Of a DNA stretch of 7,700 nucleotides, positions 1-7,003 are shown one piece after another. The stretch is from Bacteroidia bacterium (GTDB lineage Bacteria > Bacteroidota > Bacteroidia > Cytophagales > Cyclobacteriaceae), in NCBI GenBank assembly GCA_012031955.1, contig JAAURZ010000098.1, positions 1 to 7,700 on the forward strand. The letters run 5' to 3'. The first letter of the stretch is position 1, and every line of letters begins with the position of its first letter. The notes below the pieces were generated by a model, which saw nothing but the letters and a program-made list of their open reading frames with translations, ran no database searches and had not been told where the DNA came from. A program made the position numbers and the translations under genes.

Positions 1-560
1 GTAAGATGTTCAAGAAAGAAAAAACACCTTCACGGGACTTCATCGACTGTGCGGAATACCTGGTGGACGAAAAGTACACCAACCCTGAAAAACTCTTTGC
101 GCTCGGGGGCAGTGCAGGCGGGTTGCTGATGGGCGCCGTCGTAAACATGCGTCCTGATCTTTTCAAAGGTGTGGTGGCCAAGGTTCCTTTTGTCGATGTG
201 GTCACGACGATGCTCGATGAAACCATCCCGCTCACTACCGGCGAATTCGACGAGTGGGGCAATCCGAAGAACCTGGAATCGTATATGTACATGCTGGAGT
301 ATTCGCCGTACGACCAGGTGACGGCGCAAAACTATCCGAACATGCTGGTGACCACCGGCCTTCACGACTCGCAAGTGCAATATTGGGAACCGGCAAAATG
401 GGTGGCCAAGCTGCGCGAAATGAAAACAGACGACAATACGCTGCTGTTGCGCACCAATATGGAAACCGGCCATGGCGGCACCACCGGCCGTTTCAAGTCG
501 TACAAGGAAATCGCACAGGAGTTTGCCTTCATCGTCGATCTTGCCGACATCAAACAATAG
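1..560 (+). CDS. Oligopeptidase B-type S9 serine peptidase, C-terminal part (5' end outside window)
   Basis: This is the end of the alpha/beta-hydrolase catalytic domain of a prolyl oligopeptidase-family (S9A) enzyme. These cytosolic or periplasmic peptidases cut short peptides, and oligopeptidase B prefers sites after Arg or Lys. Counting from the Met at position 6, the nucleophile Ser36 lies in GGSAGG, the acid Asp121 in GLHDSQV and the base His156 in TGHGG. The complete catalytic triad is therefore present. The stretch around [11 protein letters not shown] and SPYDQV is typical of oligopeptidase B rather than prolyl oligopeptidase. Family members are usually near 700 residues, so roughly three quarters of the protein, including the beta-propeller, lies to the left. 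The frame is open back to base 1, so the Met at 6 is internal. The gene ends at TAG 558-560, followed by a hairpin terminator. Family assignment is confident; substrate preference is inferred. Confidence 0.93.
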   Translation, partial: KMFKKEKTPSRDFIDCAEYLVDEKYTNPEKLFALGGSAGGLLMGAVVNMRPDLFKGVVAKVPFVDVVTTMLDETIPLTTGEFDEWGNPKNLESYMYMLEYSPYDQVTAQNYPNMLVTTGLHDSQVQYWEPAKWVAKLREMKTDDNTLLLRTNMETGHGGTTGRFKSYKEIAQEFAFIVDLADIKQ

Positions 561-582
561 TTTTATTATTCTTATTATATTG

Positions 583-614
583 AGAGAGGGACTTGTTCCC
601 TCTCTTTTATTTTT
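583..614 (+). terminator. Rho-independent terminator after the S9 peptidase gene
   Basis: A 9-bp perfect stem is formed by 583-591 (AGAGAGGGA) and 597-605 (TCCCTCTCT), with a 5-nt loop. It is followed at once by a T-rich run to about 615. It lies 22 bases after the peptidase stop codon and just ahead of the next gene, so it should end the peptidase transcript. The T-rich tract TTTTATTATT at 561-570 precedes it. Confidence 0.88.
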
Positions 615-623
615 TAACGTACC

Positions 624-1379
624 ATGGCCGACGAAACGGAAACACCCGCTAAGAAAAAGCTCAACATCCCTTATGGCAAGATCGCCTTTGAATTCCTGTC
701 GGTGCTCTTCGCGGTAACACTTGCACTCACCGGCAACGAGTGGCGGCAGCGCCGTTCCGACCAGGCGATGGTGCGTCGTGTAATGATCACAATGAAAGGC
801 GAGCTCACGGCCAACAAGAAGCAACTGGAATCGGTGTATCCATACCACGCCAACCTCGTAAAGGAGCTGGAGCAGGGAACACACCGCGTGGGCCACTTCC
901 ATTATCCAACGGAAACTACGAAAGACCTCAAAACCCTCCGGGCATTTCTCGGTTCGCTTGCTCGGGAGACAGGCCTAATGCTGAGAGACGACGATGTATT
1001 GGAGCGACGCAAGGACGGCGGTTTCTGGTTAAGCCTCAACGGACGCCTGCTGAGACTGGAAGCCGCCCAGGACACGCTCTCCATTTTTGGCGACGGAAAC
1101 ATTCAATTGAGATCGCCCTCCATCAGCAATACCAGTTGGGAGATCGCGCAGGCCACGCAAGCCATCGCACACATGGACTACAGTATCATAGAACCATTTT
1201 CAGCATTGTACCAGGAACAAAAAGAATATTCGCAGTCGGTGCAGTTTGCTTTGCAGATTCTTTACACCGGCGAAGGAAGTATTACCTCCACACTCCAGGA
1301 CATGGTGTATTACGAGGGCCGAATCCTCAAACGCTACGACGAGCTGCTGCTGTTACTTGAAGAGAAACTGGAAGAATAA
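624..1379 (+). CDS. Uncharacterised single-pass membrane protein, 251 aa
   Basis: I cannot assign a function. After a charged N-terminus there is one hydrophobic helix at about residues 20-37 ([18 protein letters not shown]), then basic residues RQRR. The rest is about 210 mostly helical, charged residues ending in the Leu/Glu-rich [14 protein letters not shown]. The helix followed by NEWRQ resembles small anchored proteins of unknown function common in Bacteroidota (DUF6090-like); this resemblance is from memory. By the positive-inside rule (basic residues flank the helix on both sides), orientation is unclear. There is no clear ribosome binding site. The start at 624 is chosen because it is the first ATG after the terminator and places the helix near the N-terminus. 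The 3' end overlaps pyrD on the opposite strand by 46 bases. Confidence 0.82.
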   Translation: MADETETPAKKKLNIPYGKIAFEFLSVLFAVTLALTGNEWRQRRSDQAMVRRVMITMKGELTANKKQLESVYPYHANLVKELEQGTHRVGHFHYPTETTKDLKTLRAFLGSLARETGLMLRDDDVLERRKDGGFWLSLNGRLLRLEAAQDTLSIFGDGNIQLRSPSISNTSWEIAQATQAIAHMDYSIIEPFSALYQEQKEYSQSVQFALQILYTGEGSITSTLQDMVYYEGRILKRYDELLLLLEEKLEE

Positions 1380-2413
1380 CGTTGTTGTTTCGCCAGGTAT
1401 CGGCAAATCCTTTTTACAAAACCAGGCCCCTCATACACGAAGCCAGTATAAATCTGCACCAGGTCGGCGCCGGCTCGTATTTTGTCCCATGCGTCCTGCG
1501 GCCGCATGATGCCGCCGACTGCGATGATGGGAAACCCCGGGCCTAATTTTTCGCGCAGGTAAGAAATCACTTCCGTGGATCGCCTGGTCAGCGGCTTGCC
1601 GCTCAGGCCGCCGGCGCCGATTTCTGTGAGTGCTTGCCGCGATGCCTGCAGTCCGTCGCGTGAAATGGTTGTATTGGTGGCCACAATGCCATCGGTGGCG
1701 GTCTCTTTCACGATGGAAATAACATCGTCGAGCTGCCCTGTTGTGAGGTCCGGCGCAATCTTGAGCAGAATTGGTTTGGGCCTCGGCTTTGCATTCGTCA
1801 GCACCTTGAGTTGATTGAGCAACTTGCGCAGCGGCTCCTTCTCCTGCAAGTCGCGCAGCCCCGGTGTGTTGGGCGAGCTTACGTTTACCACAAAGTAATC
1901 GACCACGGGGTATAGTGCTTCGAAGCTGATCACATAGTCATCGGTTGCCCGTTCGTTTGGTGTCATCTTGTTTTTGCCGATGTTGCCACCCACCACCACA
2001 TTGGATTTCCGGCGGCGTAGTTGGTCAACGGCAGCATGAACCCCGGCATTGTTGAAGCCCATGCGGTTGATAAGCGCCTTGTCTTTAGGCAAGCGAAACA
2101 GCCGGGGCTTGTCATTGCCCAACTGGGGTTTTGGCGTAAGTGTACCTATCTCAATGAATCCGAAGCCGAGGTTTGCCATCTCATCGATCAGCCGTGCATC
2201 CTTGTCAAACCCTGCCGCGAGGCCCACCGGGTTGCGAAAAGTGATGCCCATCAATTCCCGCGAAAGCGACTTTTTTCGGGGCAGGTACAATGCCCGCATG
2301 AGCGCGCCGGCCAGCGGCAGCCGGTTTACGAATTTCAGCAAGTCAAAAACCAGGTAGTGTACTTTTTCGGGATCGACAAGAAAAAGGATGGGCCGGACGA
2401 GCAACTTATACAT
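1334..2413 (-). CDS. pyrD: Dihydroorotate dehydrogenase (quinone), class 2
   Basis: PyrD oxidises dihydroorotate to orotate in pyrimidine synthesis, using FMN and passing electrons to membrane quinone. Class 2 features are visible. The N-terminal membrane-associating extension (residues 1-45, starting [16 protein letters not shown]) precedes [12 protein letters not shown] (61-72), which lies in the FMN barrel. The [11 protein letters not shown] motif (177-187) contains the catalytic serine of class 2 enzymes, Ser180, equivalent to Ser175 of E. coli, and Asn182. LLKIAPD (216-222) carries the FMN-binding lysine. NTTISR (247-252), GGLSGKPL (268-275) and AVGGI (298-302) bind substrate and the FMN phosphate. 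The family fold ends around Arg345. The frame then runs a further 14 residues ([14 protein letters not shown]) antisense to the upstream neighbour's end before a TAG at 1334-1336, which is unusual. A TATATTTG box lies 5 bases before the ATG. Confidence 0.96.
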   Translation of the reverse strand: MYKLLVRPILFLVDPEKVHYLVFDLLKFVNRLPLAGALMRALYLPRKKSLSRELMGITFRNPVGLAAGFDKDARLIDEMANLGFGFIEIGTLTPKPQLGNDKPRLFRLPKDKALINRMGFNNAGVHAAVDQLRRRKSNVVVGGNIGKNKMTPNERATDDYVISFEALYPVVDYFVVNVSSPNTPGLRDLQEKEPLRKLLNQLKVLTNAKPRPKPILLKIAPDLTTGQLDDVISIVKETATDGIVATNTTISRDGLQASRQALTEIGAGGLSGKPLTRRSTEVISYLREKLGPGFPIIAVGGIMRPQDAWDKIRAGADLVQIYTGFVYEGPGFVKRICRYLAKQQRYSSSFSSSNSSSSS

Positions 2414-2418
2414 GGCTG

Positions 2419-2426
2419 CAAATATA
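2419..2426 (-). promoter_or_regulatory. Candidate Bacteroidota -7 promoter element for pyrD
   Basis: The minus strand reads TATATTTG, an exact match to the TAnnTTTG element used by the primary sigma factor of Bacteroidota. Only 5 bases (CAGCC) separate it from the pyrD ATG, so transcription would begin at or next to the start codon and give a leaderless or near-leaderless mRNA. I find no TTG -33 element at 19-21 bases upstream, which lowers confidence. Confidence 0.5.
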
Positions 2427-2462
2427 GAAACTTGACCCTTTCTGAGTTGATCTTAAAATCTG

Positions 2463-2470
2463 TAAGTTTG
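2463..2470 (+). promoter_or_regulatory. Candidate Bacteroidota -7 promoter element for the SusC-like gene
   Basis: TAAGTTTG matches the TAnnTTTG consensus and lies 17 bases before the ATG at 2488, which would give a short leader of roughly 10-13 bases. TTG triplets at 2432 and 2447 are at the wrong spacing for a standard -33 element. It shares a 74-bp divergent spacer with the pyrD candidate box. Confidence 0.45.
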
Positions 2471-2487
2471 ATAAAACAACCTTTTCG

Positions 2488-4515
2488 ATGTACAAGATCT
2501 TCAGCCTGGCCATTGCTTGTGCAACAGCCACCCTGACTTCCGGTTATGCCAACGCGCAACAACAAGACACGGTGGCGCTCGATTCCGTTACCCGTCATAA
2601 AATCGTGTCGGTGGCGCCGCATCAGCGACGCCAGGATACCAGGAGCCTGGGCTACCTGCACTATGCACTCGACAACCGGGTGATCAACAATAACGCGATC
2701 GGACTGCCCGTGTATTTCAACCTTTCCGGCCAGGTGCCCGGCGGTCAGGCGCACCCGGCTTACAGCGGCTACTGGCAATACAACGGCCTCGCTACCGTAG
2801 TAGATGGCGTGGCGAATGGCAGCTACTTTGGTGCTGAAACACCACTCAACAACTTCGACTATGAACCCGCCCTGCTCCTGCGTAACATCACAGGCGCATC
2901 CATGTACGGCGCAAGCGTGCATACAGGCGCGCTTGTGCTGCAATCCAAAACCGGCGAAGGACACAACCGTCCCACCCTTGATTTCAACAGCAACAGTTTC
3001 TACACCTGGCGCACGGGCACGGATTTGAATGGCGATGACGTAACCTTCGATCAATGGAATCAGTCGACCAGCATTGCCTACAGCCAGGACTTCGGCATGA
3101 TTGACACACGTGTATCTTACAACCACAACACATCGCCGTTCAACAACGACGCATCCGACGACTACCACAACAACCGGCACACTTTTACGGTAAACGCCGG
3201 CCTTGCGGCGGGAGATGTGTTTAAGGCAAGGGTACTCGTTCAGGATTCACGGATCAAACTTGGCGACGACTACAACAACCAGAAGAACAACTATTTTACC
3301 ACGAGCCTGCGCTTGCAGGCAGACCCGACCCGATGGCTTACAATCACGTCACTGTTGTCGCTGCAGAAATCTGACAAGTCTTACTTGCAAACCTACTATC
3401 CATTCACATACTATATGAACGGCGACGCTGATCAGCGCCGCACGCTTGGCAACTTGTTCGTATCGTCCAACGCGCTTGGAGGCGAAGCGATCAAGGTGGT
3501 GCCGTATGCCGGCATCCAATTGGAGAAAATAAAACTGCACAACGAACAAAGCGTTGTCAACAACAATGTTTTCAACTATTCGGAAAGCACGAGTGAGTTC
3601 GACAAAACCTCGTTGATCGCCGGCGTGGATGCTGCGTGGAAGGAAACAGTTTATTTGGGTGCTGGTATTCGCTCGGAACGCCCCAGTTATCTTCCCGAAG
3701 GCAATGAGGAGATCGTGTTTGCCAATGCCTCGTTCGTGTTTTCTGACTTGTTCAAGGCATCAAAAGCGTTTTCATTTGGCCGGTTCAGGAGTGCGTTCAC
3801 TCACATTAATCATCAGCAGTCAACGCTCTTTCCCTATGTGACACCCTATTTTATAGATAGCAACGCCACGGCACGCAAGCGACGCGCCGGTGAACTTGGT
3901 ACTGACCTGGGACTTTTCTCAGATAGAATCAATCTCAATTTTACCTGGCGGATTGAACGCTGGTCGGACCAACTCGTAACGGGTATCCCCGGTGGTGGTG
4001 GCGGCCAGGTCATTGTCAACTATGAAGAACTGGAAACGAAGACATGGGAATTCGTACTGGATGCCACTATTATACGCAACGCGCGGTTTCAATGGAACAT
4101 GGCCATGATGCCCGCTGCGTACAAAACGAGGCTGCTTGGCGTTGAAGACGGCGGCGGTACACCCCCGATATTCATCGGCAGCCCGACGCCCGACTGGACT
4201 ATGAGCGTGCGCAACATCGTGCAGTACCGCAACCTCGACGCGTACTTGTTGGTCGACAGGTCGCAGGGAGGTACATACATCTCCATCGAATCGCCTTCCG
4301 TCATCACCAGCCACGATGCCACATATACAAGGCTGAAGGAACTGTCGGTGGCGTATCGCTTTGTCTTTGGCGATACGTCTGCAAGGCAACTGCAGCTTGC
4401 CCTTGTGGGAAGAAATCTTTGGTATGAAGCATCGGGTCCTATCGACCCGCAGGAAGCGCAAACCGGCATAGCAGTACAAAAGAGTATTTCGCTCAGCGTA
4501 ACACTCGGTCTCTAA
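2488..4515 (+). CDS. SusC-like outer-membrane beta-barrel with reduced plug, 675 aa
   Basis: This appears to be a diverged, shortened relative of SusC/RagA TonB-dependent receptors. A signal peptide ends near ANA-QQQ (cut after residue 23). A remnant plug is seen at about 101-157: VVDGV (104-108) and ASMYGASVHTGALVLQSKTG (137-156), which mirror the VVDGV and ASAxxYGxRGANGVIxITTKxG motifs of SusC. The remainder is aromatic-rich alternating beta-strand sequence. The last 62 residues follow the SusC ending: RLKELSVAYRF (615-625), GRNLWYEASGPIDPQ (638-652), then a final strand ending SLSVTLGL. Missing are the N-terminal carboxypeptidase-regulatory-like domain and any TonB box I can recognise, which accounts for 675 residues instead of about 1000. 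No SusD-like gene follows; the next gene is xerD on the other strand. Whether it still transports anything energised by TonB is uncertain. Confidence 0.8.
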   Translation: MYKIFSLAIACATATLTSGYANAQQQDTVALDSVTRHKIVSVAPHQRRQDTRSLGYLHYALDNRVINNNAIGLPVYFNLSGQVPGGQAHPAYSGYWQYNGLATVVDGVANGSYFGAETPLNNFDYEPALLLRNITGASMYGASVHTGALVLQSKTGEGHNRPTLDFNSNSFYTWRTGTDLNGDDVTFDQWNQSTSIAYSQDFGMIDTRVSYNHNTSPFNNDASDDYHNNRHTFTVNAGLAAGDVFKARVLVQDSRIKLGDDYNNQKNNYFTTSLRLQADPTRWLTITSLLSLQKSDKSYLQTYYPFTYYMNGDADQRRTLGNLFVSSNALGGEAIKVVPYAGIQLEKIKLHNEQSVVNNNVFNYSESTSEFDKTSLIAGVDAAWKETVYLGAGIRSERPSYLPEGNEEIVFANASFVFSDLFKASKAFSFGRFRSAFTHINHQQSTLFPYVTPYFIDSNATARKRRAGELGTDLGLFSDRINLNFTWRIERWSDQLVTGIPGGGGGQVIVNYEELETKTWEFVLDATIIRNARFQWNMAMMPAAYKTRLLGVEDGGGTPPIFIGSPTPDWTMSVRNIVQYRNLDAYLLVDRSQGGTYISIESPSVITSHDATYTRLKELSVAYRFVFGDTSARQLQLALVGRNLWYEASGPIDPQEAQTGIAVQKSISLSVTLGL

Positions 4516-5407
4516 CTTCTTGGATGGAACTCCTGTATCACCTGTCGCAGATAGTCGCGATCGAGGTGCGTATAAATTTCAGTGGTCGTAATGGACTCGT
4601 GGCCAAGCATCTCCTGCACAGCGCGCAGGTCGGCACCACCTTCGATCAGGTGCGTGGCGAAAGAGTGACGAAACGTATGCGGACTGATGCTCTTTTTGAG
4701 ACCGATGGCTTTTGCCAGGTTCCTTATGATCGTAAACACCATGACCCGGGTGAGCTTCTTGCCGCGCCTGTTCAGAAACACAAAGGATTCAAATCCTTTC
4801 TGCACGGGTACATGCACGCGTATCTCCTCGATGTAAATTTTCAAGTACTTCAATGCGTCACGCCCTATGGGTACCAGTCGTTCCTTGTTGCCTTTGCCGA
4901 TCACGCGCACGAAACCGACATCGAAGTACACATTAGTGCGCTTAAGTTCTACCAATTCAGACACGCGCAATCCCGAACTGTACAGCACTTCAAGCATGGC
5001 GCGGTTGCGGCCACCCTCCTGTTTCGAAAGGTCGACGGCGTCGAGCAGCTTTTCAATTTCGGGGTAGCTTAGGGTATCCGGCAGTTTTCGTCCCAGCTTC
5101 GGCCCCTCCAGCAGCGCCGTCGGATCTTCCGTCATGATGTCTTCGAAAAGCATGTATTATAGAAGGCCTTCACGCCCGACAATATCCTGGCCTGGCTGTG
5201 CGCGCTCAACCCCAGCTCGTTGATGTATTCGATAAAGTCGCGCAGATGCGATGTGGACGCCTTCATCGGACTCACATCCGGGTGCCTCATCGCCATAAAC
5301 TGCTTGAGCTTCTCCACATCGCGCAAGTAGGCTTCAATCGAATTGCCCGACAGCGATCGTTCCAGTTTAAGGTAATTCCCAAAATGCCTGATGTGTATGT
5401 CCCACAT
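4512..5407 (-). pseudogene. xerD: Tyrosine site-specific recombinase XerD, split by a one-base frameshift
   Basis: XerD acts with XerC at dif sites to resolve chromosome dimers. The 5' part (5407-5132) encodes the SAM-like core-binding domain, ending IEYINELGLSAHSQARILSG then VKAFYN. The 3' part (ATG 5153 to 4512) encodes the catalytic domain beginning LFEDIMTEDPTALLE. Adding one base at about 5157-5160 joins them through FYKYMLFEDI into a 298-residue protein, the length of E. coli XerD. Its catalytic residues then fall at Arg148, Lys172, His244, Arg247, His270 and Tyr279, exactly the E. coli numbering. The Lys-to-His spacing fits XerD better than XerC. All active-site residues are intact, so apart from the missing base nothing is decayed. 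A stand-alone catalytic fragment starting at 5153 is possible but would lack DNA clamping. The stop overlaps that of the SusC-like gene by 4 bases. Confidence 0.9.
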
Positions 5408-5522
5408 AGGGCGAAGTACGAGGGGCCAACGCTAAAAAGCAAATGATGCACCCGCGTGCTCCTGCGGTTTCGCGTTTCCTTAGTATCTTTCCGATGGCAA
5501 TCAAATCGCGCTTTACCTGCAT

Positions 5523-5951
5523 ATGAAAAAAATCCTGATCATCAACGGTCCTAACCTTAACCTGCTGGGCGTTCGCGAGGAAAGCATCTATGGCAACCGC
5601 AGCTTCGAAAGTTTCTTCAACGACCTTCGCGCCGACAACAAAGACACAGCGTTGGAATACTTTCAATCCAACGTAGAGGGCGAACTCATCAACAAGCTGC
5701 ACGAGGTCGGCTTTTCGTACGATGGCATCATCCTCAATGCGGGCGCTTATACACACACGTCGGTTGCCATCCACGATGCTATCGGTGCCATAAAGACACC
5801 GGTGGTGGAGGTGCATATTTCCAATGTATACGCACGCGAAGAATTCAGGCACAAGAGCCTGATCACATCCAAGTGTGTCGGCATTATCTCCGGCTTCGGC
5901 CTCGACAGCTATTCGCTTGCCCTTCGGTATTTCCTAAATAAAAAAGTCTGA
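5523..5951 (+). CDS. aroQ: 3-dehydroquinate dehydratase, type II
   Basis: This enzyme dehydrates 3-dehydroquinate to 3-dehydroshikimate, step three of the shikimate pathway; type II forms are small dodecamers in the cytoplasm. The 142-residue length is normal. The start GPNLNLLGVREESIYG (9-24) supplies Asn11, lid Arg18 and catalytic Tyr23. LNAGAYTHTSVA (71-82) supplies Asn72 and His78. VEVHISNVYAREEFR (95-109) supplies catalytic His98, Arg105 and Arg109. These correspond to Asn12, Arg19, Tyr24, Asn75, His81, His101, Arg108 and Arg112 of the M. tuberculosis enzyme. The usual Pro after RE in the lid is Glu here, a minor change. It is divergent from xerD across 115 bases and 2 bases ahead of the aminotransferase gene, so the two are probably cotranscribed. 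A weak -7-like TATCTTTC lies at 5484-5491. Confidence 0.97.
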   Translation: MKKILIINGPNLNLLGVREESIYGNRSFESFFNDLRADNKDTALEYFQSNVEGELINKLHEVGFSYDGIILNAGAYTHTSVAIHDAIGAIKTPVVEVHISNVYAREEFRHKSLITSKCVGIISGFGLDSYSLALRYFLNKKV

Positions 5952-5953
5952 CC

Positions 5954-7003
5954 ATGGTAAGTTTCTATCCTGGGCCCTCGCGCGTGCATGACGACGTGCC
6001 AGCGTACGTAAAAGATGCATATAAGGAAGGCATCCTCAGCCAAAACCACCGCAGCGATGCCTTCATGAAAATGGCGGAGAAAACAGTGCGGCTGCTGAAG
6101 CACAAGCTGGACATACCACAGAACTACAAAATCTATTTTACCTCATCGGCCACTGAGTGTTGGGAGATTGTCGCACAGTCGGTGGTGACGCAAGTAAGCT
6201 ATCACTTGTTTTCGGGCGCTTTCGGCGAGAAGTGGTACGACTACACACGGCGCATCCGGCCGGGAGCCACGGCGATGCCCTTCGACAGGGAAGCGGAGCT
6301 AAACCCTGCCAAACTCAAGCTCGGGCGCAGCAAAGGGGTAATCTGCATCACACAGAATGAAACTTCCAACGGCACGCAGGTGAGCATGGATACCCTTAAG
6401 GCGCTGCGCAAGCGACATCCGAGCCGCATCATCGCCGTGGATGCCACCTCCTCGATGGCCGGTGTCGACCTCGACTTCAAGGCCGCCGACATCTGGCTTG
6501 CCTCCGTACAAAAATGCTTTGGTTTGCCTGCAGGCCTTGGGTTGCTTGTATGTTCGCCACAAGCCTTGAAAGAGGCGTTTAAAATAAATGAGCGCAACCA
6601 CTACAACAGCCTGCCCTTCCTCAACGACATGATGAACAAATGGCAGACGTCTTGCACGCCCAACGTACTCGGTATTTATTTACTGATGCGGGTGATGAAA
6701 GACACGAAGCACATAGGTGACGTGCACAAAAAAACCATGCAACGATATCAATTGTGGGAGAGCTGGCTCGAAAGCCGGTCGAACATGCATCACCTGATCA
6801 AGAACAAAGCGGTGCGCTCGCTTACGGTGCTGCCCATCGAAGCCACGCCCGACGCGATAGCCACGGTCAAATCAAAAGCAGCCAAAGCCGGCTTCCTGCT
6901 GGGCGAAGGGTATGGCGACCTGAAGCCAACGACGTTTCGAATCGCCAACTTTCCTGCACTAAAGAAAAAAGAAATTGAAGGACTGATGAAGACATTGAGT
7001 TAG
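5954..7003 (+). CDS. SerC-like class V PLP-dependent aminotransferase, 349 aa
   Basis: This is a fold-type I, class V aminotransferase most like phosphoserine aminotransferase (SerC), which converts 3-phosphohydroxypyruvate and glutamate to phosphoserine. The N-terminus has YPGPS (5-9) as in SerC. The NHRS motif (31-34) gives His32 and Arg33, matching the substrate-binding His41/Arg42 of E. coli SerC. SSATE (64-68) should hold the PLP phosphate, and NETSNG (135-140) follows. Asp163 (AVDATSS) contacts the PLP ring and Lys187 (VQKCFGLPAG) should form the Schiff base. The TPN at 235-237 matches the SerC TPP region, and Arg329 (TFRIANF) fits the carboxylate-binding arginine. The start is 2 bases after the aroQ stop, preceded by an A-rich stretch. 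It is somewhat shorter than E. coli SerC (362). Another phosphorylated or small-amino-acid substrate cannot be excluded, so I give no gene symbol. Confidence 0.85.
   Translation: MVSFYPGPSRVHDDVPAYVKDAYKEGILSQNHRSDAFMKMAEKTVRLLKHKLDIPQNYKIYFTSSATECWEIVAQSVVTQVSYHLFSGAFGEKWYDYTRRIRPGATAMPFDREAELNPAKLKLGRSKGVICITQNETSNGTQVSMDTLKALRKRHPSRIIAVDATSSMAGVDLDFKAADIWLASVQKCFGLPAGLGLLVCSPQALKEAFKINERNHYNSLPFLNDMMNKWQTSCTPNVLGIYLLMRVMKDTKHIGDVHKKTMQRYQLWESWLESRSNMHHLIKNKAVRSLTVLPIEATPDAIATVKSKAAKAGFLLGEGYGDLKPTTFRIANFPALKKKEIEGLMKTLS

Noticed and set aside
30..902. Open frame of 290 codons on the minus strand across the S9 peptidase and the next gene
   Set aside because: It runs through the terminator hairpin and is antisense to two well-supported proteins; its His/Arg/Val-rich composition is that of a shadow frame.
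1341..1357. CTG-type trinucleotide repeat as a phase-variation tract
   Set aside because: Only a few imperfect leucine codons are present, and changes of whole triplets would not shift frame.
2021..2536. Plus-strand frame of 171 codons spanning the pyrD 5' end
   Set aside because: It lies opposite highly conserved PyrD motifs and passes through the divergent spacer; the composition is not protein-like.
2488..2556. Cys11 in the SusC-like signal peptide as a lipoprotein site
   Set aside because: The residues before it (A-I-A) do not form a good lipobox and the hydrophobic stretch continues past it to a standard ANA cleavage site.
2335..3180. Open frame of 281 codons on the minus strand with a valine-rich start
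   Set aside because: It is antisense to the Asn/Thr-rich SusC-like gene, where complementary GTT/GTG codons give artificial valine runs, and it crosses the divergent promoter region.
5132..5153. Programmed -1 ribosomal frameshift producing full-length XerD
   Set aside because: No X-XXY-YYZ heptamer or clear downstream structure is visible in the short overlap, and a TAA at 5157-5159 closes the catalytic frame just upstream; one missing base explains the data more simply.
4512..5407. Integrase of a mobile element with flanking attachment sites
   Set aside because: Spacing of catalytic residues and the length match housekeeping XerD, the neighbours are core genes, and no direct repeats or cargo genes are present.
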